42,304 nt of DNA from Treponema sp. UBA4319 (GTDB taxonomy: Bacteria > Spirochaetota > Spirochaetia > Treponematales > Treponemataceae): positions 10,109-52,412 of the forward strand of contig DGUD01000070.1 in NCBI GenBank assembly GCA_002393865.1, given 5' to 3'. Below the pieces are notes generated by a model. The model saw only the letters and a list, made by a program, of their open reading frames with translations. It was not told the origin of the DNA and made no database searches. The position numbers and the translations under genes are program-made. Every line of letters begins with the position of its first letter. Position 1 is the first letter of the stretch. Below are positions 1-7,882 of the stretch, one piece after another.

Positions 1-96
1 GGAATCAGATACCCTTCCCGCCGGGTCGCTCTCCGGGGCTCCGGCATTTCCTGCACCAGGAGAAACATCGGCCTGTCCGGAACCGCTGAGGTGCAT

Positions 97-125
97 TTGA
101 CACAATCACGATTCCCTGCTACACT
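97..125 (+). promoter_or_regulatory. sigma-70-type promoter for the DUF362 gene
   Basis: TTGACA at 97-102 and TACACT at 120-125 are separated by 17 bp, a near-consensus housekeeping promoter. Transcription would start near 132, just before the ribosome site AAGGAG of the gene at 143. The bases to its left (1-96) show no gene. They contain a short CCTG/CAGG hairpin near 50-61 and a GGCCTGTCCGGAA motif near 70-82 that resembles the dispersed terminator repeat described elsewhere, probably the tail of an upstream unit outside the window. Confidence 0.75.
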
Positions 126-142
126 TTTGTCAAGGAGTTCCC

Positions 143-1264
143 ATGTCAAATCCCTCGGAAGTGTTTTTTACTGATTTTCGCACGCAGACGGACGGCGGGC
201 TGCCGCTCAAGCTGAAGAATTTGTGCGGGAGGGCGGGCATCGCAAAGATTGATTTTGACGGAAAGTTTACCGCAATCAAAATGCACTTTGGCGAGGAGGG
301 GAACCTTTCCTACCTGCGGCCGGATTATGCGAAGGCTGTCGCGGATGTGGTGCGCGAAAACGGGGGAATTCCATTTCTGACGGACTGCAATACGCTGTAT
401 CCGGGCAAAAGAAAGAATGCGATAGACCATCTTACGGTGGCCATGCAGCATGGCTTCCTTCCGGTGACGACGGGCTGCCAGCTTATCATCGGCGACGGAC
501 TCAAGGGAACCGACGACATCGAGGTTCCCGTCGTGAACGGCGAGCTCTGCAAGACAGCCCGCATCGGGCGCGCCGTTATGGATGCGGATGTCTTCATCAG
601 CCTGAACCATTTTAAGGGGCACGAAGAGGCGGGATTTGGCGGTGCGCTAAAAAACATCGGTATGGGATGCGGAAGCCGTGCTGGTAAAATGGAGCAGCAT
701 AACGACGGTAAGCCGGAGGTGAATCAGGAGCTGTGCCGCGGCTGCAGAAAGTGCGCCAAAGAATGCGGTTCTGACGCGATTCACTTTGACGGCGGAAAGG
801 CGTCCATCAATCAGCATGAATGCAAGGGCTGCGGGCGCTGCATCGGCGCCTGTAACTTTGACGCAATCTTCAATCCCAACGAAGGCGCCTTTGAGGATCT
901 CAACAAAAAAATTGCCGAATACTCCCAGGCCGTCTGCTACGGGCGCCCCTGCTTCCACATCAGCCTTATTCTTGATGTGAGCCCCTACTGCGACTGCCAC
1001 GGCTACAACGATGCTCCGCTCATTCCTGACATCGGCATGGCCGCAAGCTTTGACCCGGTTGCTCTTGACGCGGCCTGCGCGGATTTGTGCCAGAAGGCGA
1101 TGCGCTTCCCGAACACCCGCATTACCGACAACGCGGGGCGCGGCTTAAAGCTGACGGGCGACCTCTGGCACGACAGCGAGCCGAATTCCGTGTGGAAGAT
1201 GACGCTTTCCCATGCGGAAAAGCTGGGGCTCGGCACGCAGCGCTATACCTTGGTACGAATTTAG
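143..1264 (+). CDS. DUF362 protein with two [4Fe-4S] ferredoxin clusters
   Basis: A 373-residue protein of the DUF362 family fused to a bacterial-type double ferredoxin module. The DUF362 part covers about residues 1-190 and resumes from about 265 to the end. Two CxxCxxCxxxC motifs at residues 198-208 and 227-237 would each hold one [4Fe-4S] cluster. There is no signal peptide or membrane segment, so it should be a cytoplasmic redox protein. The start is fixed by AAGGAG eight bases upstream and by the promoter at 97-125. It stands alone, convergent with the histidine-kinase gene on the other strand, so context gives no partner. Members of this family are often called Fe-S cluster-binding proteins, but their reaction is not established and I do not assign one. 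The family call is strong; the function is open. Confidence 0.88.
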   Translation: MSNPSEVFFTDFRTQTDGGLPLKLKNLCGRAGIAKIDFDGKFTAIKMHFGEEGNLSYLRPDYAKAVADVVRENGGIPFLTDCNTLYPGKRKNAIDHLTVAMQHGFLPVTTGCQLIIGDGLKGTDDIEVPVVNGELCKTARIGRAVMDADVFISLNHFKGHEEAGFGGALKNIGMGCGSRAGKMEQHNDGKPEVNQELCRGCRKCAKECGSDAIHFDGGKASINQHECKGCGRCIGACNFDAIFNPNEGAFEDLNKKIAEYSQAVCYGRPCFHISLILDVSPYCDCHGYNDAPLIPDIGMAASFDPVALDAACADLCQKAMRFPNTRITDNAGRGLKLTGDLWHDSEPNSVWKMTLSHAEKLGLGTQRYTLVRI

Positions 1265-1356
1265 CGGGAGCGATGGCAGGCGCATGATTTGTAAGCAGCT
1301 TTGGCTCATCTGTGCCCGCTGGATGCCTGATTGCCTCTCGTGGAGCCGTCTCCGCC

Positions 1357-2835
1357 TTACGCTGTCCGCAGGGGAATGTGGATGGTGAACGAAGTGCCTT
1401 TTTCCCGCTCTGAATCCACCGTGATGTTCCAGCCGTGCGTGTCGATGATGGTTTTTACGACGGAAAGCCCTATGCCCATGCTGCCTTCCCGCCGGGAGTT
1501 GCTGCCCCGGTAGAAAAGGTCGTAGATGTGCTCCAAATCGTCGTGGGCGATGCCGATTCCGGTGTCTTCTATGCACACCGTGACGTCCTCCGCGGAACTG
1601 CTGGCGATGATGCGTATCGTGTCCCCGTCTCTCGTGTAGCGCAGCGCGTTGTTGAAGAGGTTCTCCAGCGCGCGGCTGAACAGGTTCTTGTCCATCGCGA
1701 CGCGGATATCCTTGCCGATATGCACGGAGGTCTCGATGCTGCGCTTGTAGACTTCGGCCGTCAGCGCCGCGCTCTTTGCGAAGTCCCCGACGACCTGCGC
1801 GACGGGGATAGGCTCCATCGTCTGCCTCCAGTCGGTGTTGTTCAGCTTGACGTAGTTGATGAGGTCGTTGATCATGGTCTCCAGCTGGTCGGCCTTCGCG
1901 TGTATGATGGCAAGGGACTTCTTCACCGCGTCCATGTCGCCGACGACCCCGTCGTTGATTGCCTCCGCATAGCCCTTGATGAGCGCGACGGGAGTCCGCA
2001 GGTCGTGGCTGATGCCCATGATAAAGCGGGTGCGGCGCTCCTGGGCGTCCTTGAGGGAGATGCGCATTTTCTCAAGCCCCTCGGACAAAGACGTTATCTC
2101 GTTCCTTCCCCTGGTGTGGGGGGCCGCTATCTTCGTGTCGAGCTTGCCGTCCGCTATCCGCTGCGTGCTCTTCTCCAGCAGCGTGATTGATGCCGCTATG
2201 GTGTGCGACAGGTTGAGTATGACGATGATGCAGAATGCCTCGAACACGAGCACTGTGATGAAAATCGGCAGGGAGAGGCTCCTGATGCCGCCATGCTCCG
2301 CCCCCGGCACCTTGGAGCGGCTGATGACGAGGAACTGGCTGCTGCTCCGCTCCAAGACCTTTGCTTCAGGAGGCTCCTTCGCTTCCGGCGGCTCCTTGGA
2401 GGGTTTTTCAGGGTCTACCGCCTCAGGGGGCTCCTCCGCGTCAGGGGGAGGGCTGCCCCGGAATTTCCGGTGCTTGGCGGGCGACTGCATCTGGTAGTCG
2501 TAGGTGTCGCTCGTGGAGCGGATGTAGTCAAAAAGCGCGACGGGGGAGATTTCTGTGCCCGCCTTCAGGTCAGGGAATGAAGAGATGAGTATCGTTGTGC
2601 CGTGGTAGACGACGGTCTGGACATTCGGGGGAATCGCTTTCAGCTGCTCCTCGAATTTGTTCCAGTCGTCGTCGCTCAGGTCTATGATGTTCAGCTCCCT
2701 GATTTCCTTGTAGCCTTTGAGCAGGTAGCGCTGGGGCGACGTAAAGTAGTGGTAGACGGGAAGCGACATGACGCAGAGAAAGGGGATGAGAACCATGCCG
2801 AGCACCAGCAGGTTCAGCTGAGTCCGTATCTTCAT
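1357..2835 (-). CDS. membrane sensor histidine kinase
   Basis: A 492-residue two-component sensor kinase. A membrane helix at about 8-30 is followed by an extracytoplasmic sensor region (about 31-186), a second helix (about 188-210), a HAMP linker (about 211-265), the HisKA dimerisation helix with phospho-acceptor His277 in the SHDLRTP motif, and an HATPase domain. The HATPase shows the N box (residues 392-396), the G1 box DTGIGIA from 424, and the G2 box GSMGIGL from 451. The end of the sensor region (about 128-160) is a Pro/Glu/Ala-rich stretch with repeated EPPEA units, which looks like a spacer rather than a fold. The gene overlaps the response regulator by four bases (ATGA), so the pair is co-transcribed and translationally coupled. 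The stimulus is unknown. It sits downstream of its regulator, the PhoR-like order. Confidence 0.93.
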   Translation of the reverse strand: MKIRTQLNLLVLGMVLIPFLCVMSLPVYHYFTSPQRYLLKGYKEIRELNIIDLSDDDWNKFEEQLKAIPPNVQTVVYHGTTILISSFPDLKAGTEISPVALFDYIRSTSDTYDYQMQSPAKHRKFRGSPPPDAEEPPEAVDPEKPSKEPPEAKEPPEAKVLERSSSQFLVISRSKVPGAEHGGIRSLSLPIFITVLVFEAFCIIVILNLSHTIAASITLLEKSTQRIADGKLDTKIAAPHTRGRNEITSLSEGLEKMRISLKDAQERRTRFIMGISHDLRTPVALIKGYAEAINDGVVGDMDAVKKSLAIIHAKADQLETMINDLINYVKLNNTDWRQTMEPIPVAQVVGDFAKSAALTAEVYKRSIETSVHIGKDIRVAMDKNLFSRALENLFNNALRYTRDGDTIRIIASSSAEDVTVCIEDTGIGIAHDDLEHIYDLFYRGSNSRREGSMGIGLSVVKTIIDTHGWNITVDSEREKGTSFTIHIPLRTA

Positions 2836-3533
2836 CCCGCCGCCTGCCTGATGAATTTGTAGCCCAGACCGAACATGGTGGTTATGTACTGCGGGTGCGA
2901 GGGGTCAGGCTCTATCTTCTTCCTGAGGCGCTGCACGTAGACGGCGACCGCGGTGAAGTCCCCGTACTGGTTCTTCCAGACATTGTTGTAGATGTTCTCC
3001 GGGCTGAGAGCCTCGCCCGCATGGTGCACAAGGTAGTCGAGCACCTCGTACTCCTTGGTGGACAGCGGGATTTTCTCGCTGCCCCGCTTGAGCGTGCAGC
3101 TGTTGCAGTACAGCCTGAAGGGGCCGAAGTCCACGGTCTCCTCCACGGCTGCCTCTGCCTCCGCCTGACGGTTCAGCTTGGATTGCACCCGCGCCACGAG
3201 CACCTTGGGGCTGAACGGTTTCGTGACAAATTCGTCCGCTCCGTAGCCGAGACCCGCGATGATGTCCTCGTCGGCGTCCCTCGCGGACACGATGATGACG
3301 GGTATGGTCGTCTTGTATTCCGCCCGGAATTTCTGGAGGAAGTCGAGCCCGCCCATGCCGGGCAGGTTAAGGTCAAGGAGCACGAGGTCGGGGCTGTATC
3401 CCCCCGACAGCTCCTGCAGCGCTGCTTCCGCGGATTCGCAGGCGTTTATGTCGAAGCCTGCGTTCTCCATGTACATGCAGACAAGCTGAGACATTTCCGG
3501 CACGTCCTCAATGACAAGTATCTTGCTTTTCAT
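2832..3533 (-). CDS. OmpR/PhoB-family response regulator
   Basis: A 233-residue DNA-binding response regulator. The receiver domain (1-120) keeps the acidic pocket (Glu9, Asp10), the phospho-acceptor Asp54 in LLDLNLPGMGG, the Ser/Thr-type switch residue in VSARD, and Lys104. The C-terminal winged helix (about 135-230) has the typical run from LSTKEYEVL to a final GLGYKF motif. It is the first gene of the pair with the downstream kinase, with ATGA overlap. The ribosome site on the minus strand is weak (AGGGG about 12 bases before the ATG). The upstream region contains the 12-mer AACCGCAATAAA, which recurs in front of the HD-GYP gene, a possible shared control site. The targets are not evident, but the neighbouring HD-GYP gene is a candidate. 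Confidence 0.94.
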   Translation of the reverse strand: MKSKILVIEDVPEMSQLVCMYMENAGFDINACESAEAALQELSGGYSPDLVLLDLNLPGMGGLDFLQKFRAEYKTTIPVIIVSARDADEDIIAGLGYGADEFVTKPFSPKVLVARVQSKLNRQAEAEAAVEETVDFGPFRLYCNSCTLKRGSEKIPLSTKEYEVLDYLVHHAGEALSPENIYNNVWKNQYGDFTAVAVYVQRLRKKIEPDPSHPQYITTMFGLGYKFIRQAAG

Positions 3534-3560
3534 ACTGTAAAGGTACCCCTAATCGTACAA

Positions 3561-3572
3561 AACCGCAATAAA
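3561..3572. promoter_or_regulatory. 12-mer shared with the HD-GYP leader
   Basis: AACCGCAATAAA (TTTATTGCGGTT on the coding strand) lies 28 bases upstream of the response-regulator start. It occurs again, identically, at 5501-5512 upstream of the HD-GYP gene. It may be a regulator site or a common promoter part. The TTGCGG within it could act as a -35 hexamer, but neither copy has a convincing -10 partner. Confidence 0.35.
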
Positions 3573-3644
3573 CATCCTGTTATAAATAGAAGAGATAACG
3601 GAGTTTTATATGCGCGCGTCACGGAGCCTGCTCCCCCGCGGCCG

Positions 3645-5390
3645 CTATACGTACAGGGAGATGGTCTCCATGCGGTCCTGTATCCTGTCCAGCACCTGCA
3701 CGATGGCCGGGTCGAACTGCGTGCCCGCATGCTCCCTGATGTACTGCAGGACTTCCGCGCAGGGCATCTTGTCCTTGTAGGGGCGCGGGGACGTGAGCGC
3801 GTCGTAGACGTCCGCGACGGCCATGATGCGGGCGCAGAGCGGTATCTGGGTGCCCTGCAGCCCCTTTGGATAGCCCTTGCCGTCCCAGCGCTCATGGTGG
3901 TAGAGCGCCACGTCGTGCGCCATCTGGTAGTATTCCGTGTCCTCGGTCTCGCGGAGCGTCCGCTCGATGAAATCCGCCCCCAGCATGGTGTGCGTCGTCA
4001 TGATGCCGAATTCCGCCGGCGTCAGCTTGCCCTGCTTCTCAAGGATGCTCTTGTCTATGTAGTTCTTGCCGATGTCGTGGAGCGGCGCGACCTGCCGCAT
4101 CTTGTCCACGTAGCGGCTGTCTATTTCCTCCGTGTATTTGCCTTCCTCCATCAGCTCGTTCGCGATAAGCTGCGTGTAGAATGCCGTCCGCCGCAGGTGC
4201 CCCTTGCAGGACATGTCGTGGTTCTCGGCAAGCGCCGCGAATCCCATCACCATGTTGTCCCGCAGGACTTCCAGCTTCTTTGTCTTGCGGCTCACCTCGG
4301 ACTCAAGGTCTTTCTTGTAGTTGTCAAGGAGCGTGATGTCCTCCAGCCACAGCACGTAGCCGAGCAGCGCTCGTTCGGTCTGGACGCTGCGGAGCTTGGG
4401 CATGAAAATCTTGCCGTTGCGCTCCACGACATCCTTCGGGGACGAAGGAAGCGCCACCGCTCCCCGCTTCAGGCCGGGATCCTTGAGCAGGCGCGAGAAC
4501 GTCCCCCGCATCTCGTAGGGAAGCACCGACGATATGCTCCTGAAGAGCGCGCTGCGCGAGAATTCCGGGAATGCCTTGCGCGCGGGCTCATTGATGCTCG
4601 TGATACGCCCGTGCCTGTTGAGCACGAGCGCCGGGATGCCTGCCGTGTCAAAGAAGATGCTTGCCGCGAGGTTGTTCACGTCGCAGAAGCGGCGGACGAG
4701 CAGCAGATAGGCAAAAAGCATCGTGGATACGGTAAAACCTGCCGGGACGATGGGGACTGTGTCCGTCTGCGTCACGCGGATGATGATTTTTTCCGCGAAG
4801 AAGCAGAGCAGGGGGCTGATATTCAGCAGAAAGAGCGTCATTACCGTTCCTGCAGGGCGTTTGCCGCGCCGCTGGGCGAGCACCCGTGCCGTCGCCACGG
4901 TAAAGATGAGCGCATAGGCGGCGGCGAGCGCCTCAAAGACGTGGTAGGCCCAGCCATCTGTCTTGTGCAGGCAGGGAATGTCTTTTGGCATGGTGATGGA
5001 GAAGTCTCTGATGAGCCAGCCATGCCACGGCAGTGAGCGGTGGTCAAAGGAGAACGCCAGTACGCTGAAGAATGCCATCAGTATCCCGCTGAGCACATGC
5101 GCCCAGCGGGGGACGGCGATACCGATGTAGCTGAGCGTCAGGATAATCTGCATGCAGAACAGGATGCTTCCCAGGTACTTGAGCTTTGTCCCGTTTATGA
5201 GCATCATCGTCTGGCAGCGGGATTCCAGCACTTCCCAGTATCCCGTGCAGAAAATCAGCGACACGATGGTGAAGAATCCCGCGAGCTTCTGCTCCTCGGA
5301 GCTTTTCAGGCGTGATATGAGCAGCATGCTGCATAAGGACAGAAAAAGCGACAGGTTTGTGATAATCCTCTCTATGGTGAAAAAAGACAT
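3645..5390 (-). CDS. 7TM-PAS-HD-GYP protein, probable c-di-GMP phosphodiesterase
   Basis: A 581-residue membrane signalling protein. The N-terminal 240 residues hold about seven hydrophobic helices, like the 7TM region found in front of histidine kinases. A PAS-like domain follows (about 245-355), then a short coiled coil (355-378) and an HD-GYP domain (about 378-575). The catalytic pattern is complete: His398, His438-Asp439 (HDIGK), His467, His498/499, the GYP triplet at 506-508 with following residues, and Asp527 in VADVYDALT. HD-GYP proteins with this set cleave cyclic-di-GMP and adjust motility or adhesion. The gene lies immediately beside, and divergent from, the flagellar operon, which fits such a role. 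AAGGA lies about nine bases before the chosen ATG. Enzymatic activity is inferred, not shown. Confidence 0.92.
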   Translation of the reverse strand: MSFFTIERIITNLSLFLSLCSMLLISRLKSSEEQKLAGFFTIVSLIFCTGYWEVLESRCQTMMLINGTKLKYLGSILFCMQIILTLSYIGIAVPRWAHVLSGILMAFFSVLAFSFDHRSLPWHGWLIRDFSITMPKDIPCLHKTDGWAYHVFEALAAAYALIFTVATARVLAQRRGKRPAGTVMTLFLLNISPLLCFFAEKIIIRVTQTDTVPIVPAGFTVSTMLFAYLLLVRRFCDVNNLAASIFFDTAGIPALVLNRHGRITSINEPARKAFPEFSRSALFRSISSVLPYEMRGTFSRLLKDPGLKRGAVALPSSPKDVVERNGKIFMPKLRSVQTERALLGYVLWLEDITLLDNYKKDLESEVSRKTKKLEVLRDNMVMGFAALAENHDMSCKGHLRRTAFYTQLIANELMEEGKYTEEIDSRYVDKMRQVAPLHDIGKNYIDKSILEKQGKLTPAEFGIMTTHTMLGADFIERTLRETEDTEYYQMAHDVALYHHERWDGKGYPKGLQGTQIPLCARIMAVADVYDALTSPRPYKDKMPCAEVLQYIREHAGTQFDPAIVQVLDRIQDRMETISLYV

Positions 5391-5497
5391 TTTTGCATAT
5401 CCTTAGGAAGGAGCGCCCGCTGTCTTGCAAAGCCTTCCTCCTGTAAAGGCAGCTCCGAACGCCTCCGGACTTTGGGAGCTGGATAAATTTACCTTAA

Positions 5498-5523
5498 AAG
5501 AACCGCAATAAAATGCGGTTCTT
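5498..5523 (-). promoter_or_regulatory. perfect 10-bp hairpin in the HD-GYP leader
   Basis: AAGAACCGCA (5498-5507) pairs perfectly with TGCGGTTCTT (5514-5523) around a six-base loop. On the minus strand it lies about 108 bases upstream of the HD-GYP start, with TTAAGG following the stem. No minus-strand gene is read into it, so it is more likely a leader structure or operator of the HD-GYP gene than the terminator of something else. It contains the 12-mer shared with the response-regulator upstream region. Confidence 0.45.
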
Positions 5524-5842
5524 GCACGCCTGACCCAAAACGGATCGCCTTTTGAGCCGGGCTCTGTATGTTCAGTGTCGGCTGTTTTTGGGGGTGACAA
5601 AACAGTTTTTCTGTCGTTCCTCCTGAGTCCTCGTATAGTGTGCCCGTCGTGGGCGCGGCAATCCGCCTCCGTGTCTTGGCGCTCCTCCTTCGTCCGCGTA
5701 GTGCGCCGCGGGGAGCAGCTGTTTTGTTTGTATTTTAAGTTTAATTGTAGTATTTATCGTACTGCAGCCTTTTGCTACGGGGCTCTCCGCTCCTGCTGCG
5801 GGCGCGGCTCATGTCCGGCAGGCCTCCGCCAGAACATGGGGT

Positions 5843-5884
5843 GCTGCCCGGAAAGCCCGTTTGTCCCGGACAGCCGTCATTTTT
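5843..5884 (+). terminator. orphan rho-independent terminator-like hairpin
   Basis: GCTG(5843-5846)/CAGC(5871-5874) enclose CCGG(5848-5851)/CCGG(5866-5869). About five bases later comes a T5 run (5880-5884). This is the same architecture as the terminators at 19846 and 32924. Here there is no plus-strand gene upstream within the window. Confidence 0.5.
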
Positions 5885-5956
5885 CAGGCTGAAACCTTGC
5901 AAAAATGCGGAATTCCGGGGGTGCTGCCCGGAAAAATGAAATTTCCGGACAGCTCT
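5843..5956 (+). repeat. dispersed composite terminator repeat, copy A
   Basis: The copy has three parts: a CCGG-based hairpin; a T5 run leading into CAGGCTGAAACCTTGCAAA; and a closing block TTCCGGACAGCTCT (5943-5956) that itself pairs with CTGCCCGGAA at 5844-5853 and 5931-5954. Copies B (32924-33044) and C (19846-19962) share the same order. All lie between transcription units. Confidence 0.65.
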
Positions 5957-5980
5957 GCGGCAAAAAAATGCCAAAAACAC

Positions 5981-6009
5981 TTGACGGTAAAGGCAATATC
6001 GTACATTAT
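5981..6009 (+). promoter_or_regulatory. probable promoter of the flagellar operon
   Basis: TTGACG (5981-5986) and CATTAT (6004-6009) are 17 bp apart. The predicted start (about 6016) falls only a few bases before the flbD ATG at 6018, and there is no clear Shine-Dalgarno sequence, so the first gene may be read from a nearly leaderless RNA. The -10 match is only 4/6, so the exact promoter is uncertain. Confidence 0.5.
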
Positions 6010-6017
6010 ATAGAGAT

Positions 6018-6212
6018 ATGATAGAAGTAACGCGTTTGGATGGTAAAAAGTACTGGATAAACCCCCATCAGATAGAATCCATGGAGCAGACTCCTGATCT
6101 TACCCTTACGCTCCTTTCTGGAAAGAAGGTCGTCGTAAGGGAATCTCCCGACGAAGTTATAGACAGAATTGTCGCCTACAGGCGGAGGATTGGAATAAAT
6201 CAGGAATTATAG
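6018..6212 (+). CDS. flbD: FlbD-family flagellar protein
   Basis: A 64-residue protein of the FlbD family, small cytoplasmic proteins that precede motA in spirochete and Firmicute fla operons. The whole length matches the family: a strand-rich core beginning IEVTRLDGKKYWINPHQIE, followed by a short strand and a C-terminal helix ending in RRR. The molecular role is not well defined. It is required for or associated with motility in the family, and is not the Caulobacter FlbD activator. It opens the operon here. In T. pallidum-type operons flgD and flgE come before it, but here they are absent and replaced by intergenic DNA and the divergent HD-GYP gene. The ribosome site is poor (GAGAT close to the ATG), consistent with a very short leader. 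Confidence 0.9.
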   Translation: MIEVTRLDGKKYWINPHQIESMEQTPDLTLTLLSGKKVVVRESPDEVIDRIVAYRRRIGINQEL

Positions 6213-6267
6213 CTCAATATTTATCCCGATATTCCGACAATAAAACAAAGGGAGGACTTTTCTTCAA

Positions 6268-7050
6268 ATGGATATAGCAACAATAATCGGCCTTATCGGC
6301 GGTTTCGCCGCCATTTTCCTTGGCGTTATCTCATCAGGTAGCTCCATCATGAATATCGTCGATATTCCGTCAATCTTCGTTACGGTCGGCGGCTCTTACT
6401 TCTCACTGTTCATCGCCGCCCCGCTGAACCAGTGTCTTGCGCTGTTCAAGGTCATGGGCCGCACGTTCAAGACATTTGATTTCGGCGAGAAGAGCATTGT
6501 CCAGAATATGGTCTCCTTGAGCGAGAAGGCTCGCCGCGAAGGTATCCTTGCCCTTGAGGAAGGTCTTGACGACCTTGATGACGCCTTCCTTAAAGAAGGG
6601 CTCCGCCTGATGGTCGACGGTAGCGACGGTGCCGTTATCCGCGCAATCCTTGAGAACGAGATGGCCCAGACAGAGGCCCGCCACATGCAGTTTATCAACA
6701 TTGTCAACTCCTGGGCAGGTTACGGTCCTGGTTTCGGTATGATGGGCACCGTTATCGGTCTTATCGGTATGTTGAAGAACCTTGAGGACAAGAGCTCCCT
6801 CGGTCCGAACATGGCAACCGCTTTGATTACGACGCTGTACGGTTCATGGCTCGCCAACTGGTTGTTCGGTCCTATCGCGAACAAGCTTATGTTCCAGAAC
6901 ACCATGGAGATGAACGCAAAAGAGATGGTCATAGAGGGTATCCTTTCTATTCAGGGCGGCGACAACCCGCGCGTCCTTGCGCAGAAGCTGCTGACCTACC
7001 TTGATCCGAAGTCCCGCAAGGCTGTCGAAGCCGATGTTCTTAAGGACTAA
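6268..7050 (+). CDS. motA: flagellar stator protein MotA
   Basis: A 260-residue inner-membrane stator subunit. Four membrane helices are visible, at about 4-22, 30-51, 147-169 and 181-203. The cytoplasmic loop carries the charged cluster around Arg89/Arg90 and Glu97/Glu98 that contacts FliG. The third helix has PGFGMMGTVIGL with Thr161, and the fourth has ALITTLYG with Thr188-Thr189, positions comparable to the threonines lining the ion path in sodium-type PomA. AAAGGGAGGAC precedes the ATG. It forms the stator with MotB, 20 bases downstream, and drives rotation of the periplasmic flagella by ion flow. Length is normal for the family. Confidence 0.97.
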   Translation: MDIATIIGLIGGFAAIFLGVISSGSSIMNIVDIPSIFVTVGGSYFSLFIAAPLNQCLALFKVMGRTFKTFDFGEKSIVQNMVSLSEKARREGILALEEGLDDLDDAFLKEGLRLMVDGSDGAVIRAILENEMAQTEARHMQFINIVNSWAGYGPGFGMMGTVIGLIGMLKNLEDKSSLGPNMATALITTLYGSWLANWLFGPIANKLMFQNTMEMNAKEMVIEGILSIQGGDNPRVLAQKLLTYLDPKSRKAVEADVLKD

Positions 7051-7069
7051 TTAGAAGAGAGGCGTTCTG

Positions 7070-7792
7070 ATGGCGAAGAAAGAAAAGAAGGAACCGCAAA
7101 AACCGTCAACCGCATGGCAGGGAACGTACGGTGACATGATTACGCTCATGCTCTGCTTCTTCGTTGCTATGTATGATCCGACGGAATCGGACGCGGTGCA
7201 GATGGCCGCCCTTTCGGCCTCTATCTCCAACAACAATACGGGCGGCGGCCTGTCCCTGAGCAAGGGACGCCTTTCTGATCTCGGAAACGTGGTGAGCACC
7301 CTTTCTTCTATGGAAAAAGGAAAGTCCCTCGGCCCCACCATGAAGAAAGCCGTAAGCATTTTTGCTCCTGATGTAAAGTCAAATAAAATAACGATTACCA
7401 GCGATGAGCGCGGTCTCGTTATTTCCCTTGCCTCCGATGCTTTCTTTGAGGAGGGAAGCGCGGAGCTCAATATCGATGAGACCCGCGAGACGCTGCTCAG
7501 GCTTTCCCAGTTCTTCAATGAGGATTCCATGAAGGAAAAGCGTTTCCGCATCGAAGGGCATACCGACAATACCGCCGTTCCGGAGGGCGGGCAGTTCCGG
7601 AGCAACTGGGAGCTTTCCGCTGCCCGCGCCGCGAATGTCCTTCATTACCTGTCGGACTACGGCTCCGACGAGAACCAGTTCTCTATCGCGGGCTATGCGG
7701 ACACCCGCCCCAAATTCAGCAACGATTCTGCTGAAGGTAGGGCGTATAACCGGCGCGTGGACATCATCATCCTTGATGAAGGTCATTTCTGA
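7070..7792 (+). CDS. motB: flagellar stator protein MotB
   Basis: A 240-residue stator partner of MotA. A short Lys-rich N-terminus leads into one membrane helix (about 18-36) carrying the essential ion-binding aspartate Asp22 in [13 protein letters not shown] plug/linker follows (about 37-100), then an OmpA-like peptidoglycan-binding domain (about 115-238) with the typical IEGHTDN and N-W-x-LSxxRA motifs. The helix sequence around the Asp, with Leu and Cys rather than small alanines, resembles sodium-type PomB/MotS more than E. coli MotB. The protein anchors the stator to the cell wall. GAGAGG precedes the ATG. A 90-bp gap separates it from fliL. Confidence 0.97.
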   Translation: MAKKEKKEPQKPSTAWQGTYGDMITLMLCFFVAMYDPTESDAVQMAALSASISNNNTGGGLSLSKGRLSDLGNVVSTLSSMEKGKSLGPTMKKAVSIFAPDVKSNKITITSDERGLVISLASDAFFEEGSAELNIDETRETLLRLSQFFNEDSMKEKRFRIEGHTDNTAVPEGGQFRSNWELSAARAANVLHYLSDYGSDENQFSIAGYADTRPKFSNDSAEGRAYNRRVDIIILDEGHF

Positions 7793-7882
7793 TGGGCGCA
7801 AAATATTTCTGGTTGTGCTACAGTTGAGAAATAAATTGCCGATATTGTAATAAAGGTAGTTTATATAATTTGGGAGGATATT

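Larger units (their letters stand above)
5391..6017. other. 627-bp gene-free region between HD-GYP gene and fla operon
   Basis: This is the longest gene-free stretch. No reading frame here has a convincing ribosome site or recognisable protein. Left to right it holds: the HD-GYP leader with a perfect hairpin (5498-5523); a GC-rich part without clear signals (about 5525-5715); an AT-rich patch (5719-5765) that could hold a promoter, although I find no good -35/-10 pair; a copy of the dispersed terminator repeat (5843-5956) whose hairpin points rightward although no plus-strand gene precedes it; and the flbD promoter. An unannotated plus-strand RNA ending at about 5884, or the remains of a lost gene, would explain the terminator. 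Confidence 0.6.

Noticed and set aside
2895..5036. A 713-codon open frame antisense to the regulator and HD-GYP genes
   Set aside because: It crosses two well-supported genes and the gap between them, and the product resembles no protein. It is a shadow frame.
5575..5892. A 105-codon plus-strand frame in the long intergenic region
   Set aside because: Cys/Arg/Ser-rich product without a ribosome site or family match. It runs through the terminator hairpin.
7836..7869. TATAAT (7864-7869) with TTGCCG (7836-7841), and a GCCGAT resembling a sigma-28 -10, before fliL
   Set aside because: The hexamer spacing is 22 bp, and a start from this -10 would lie after the fliL ribosome site. No sigma-28 -35 sits at the right distance.
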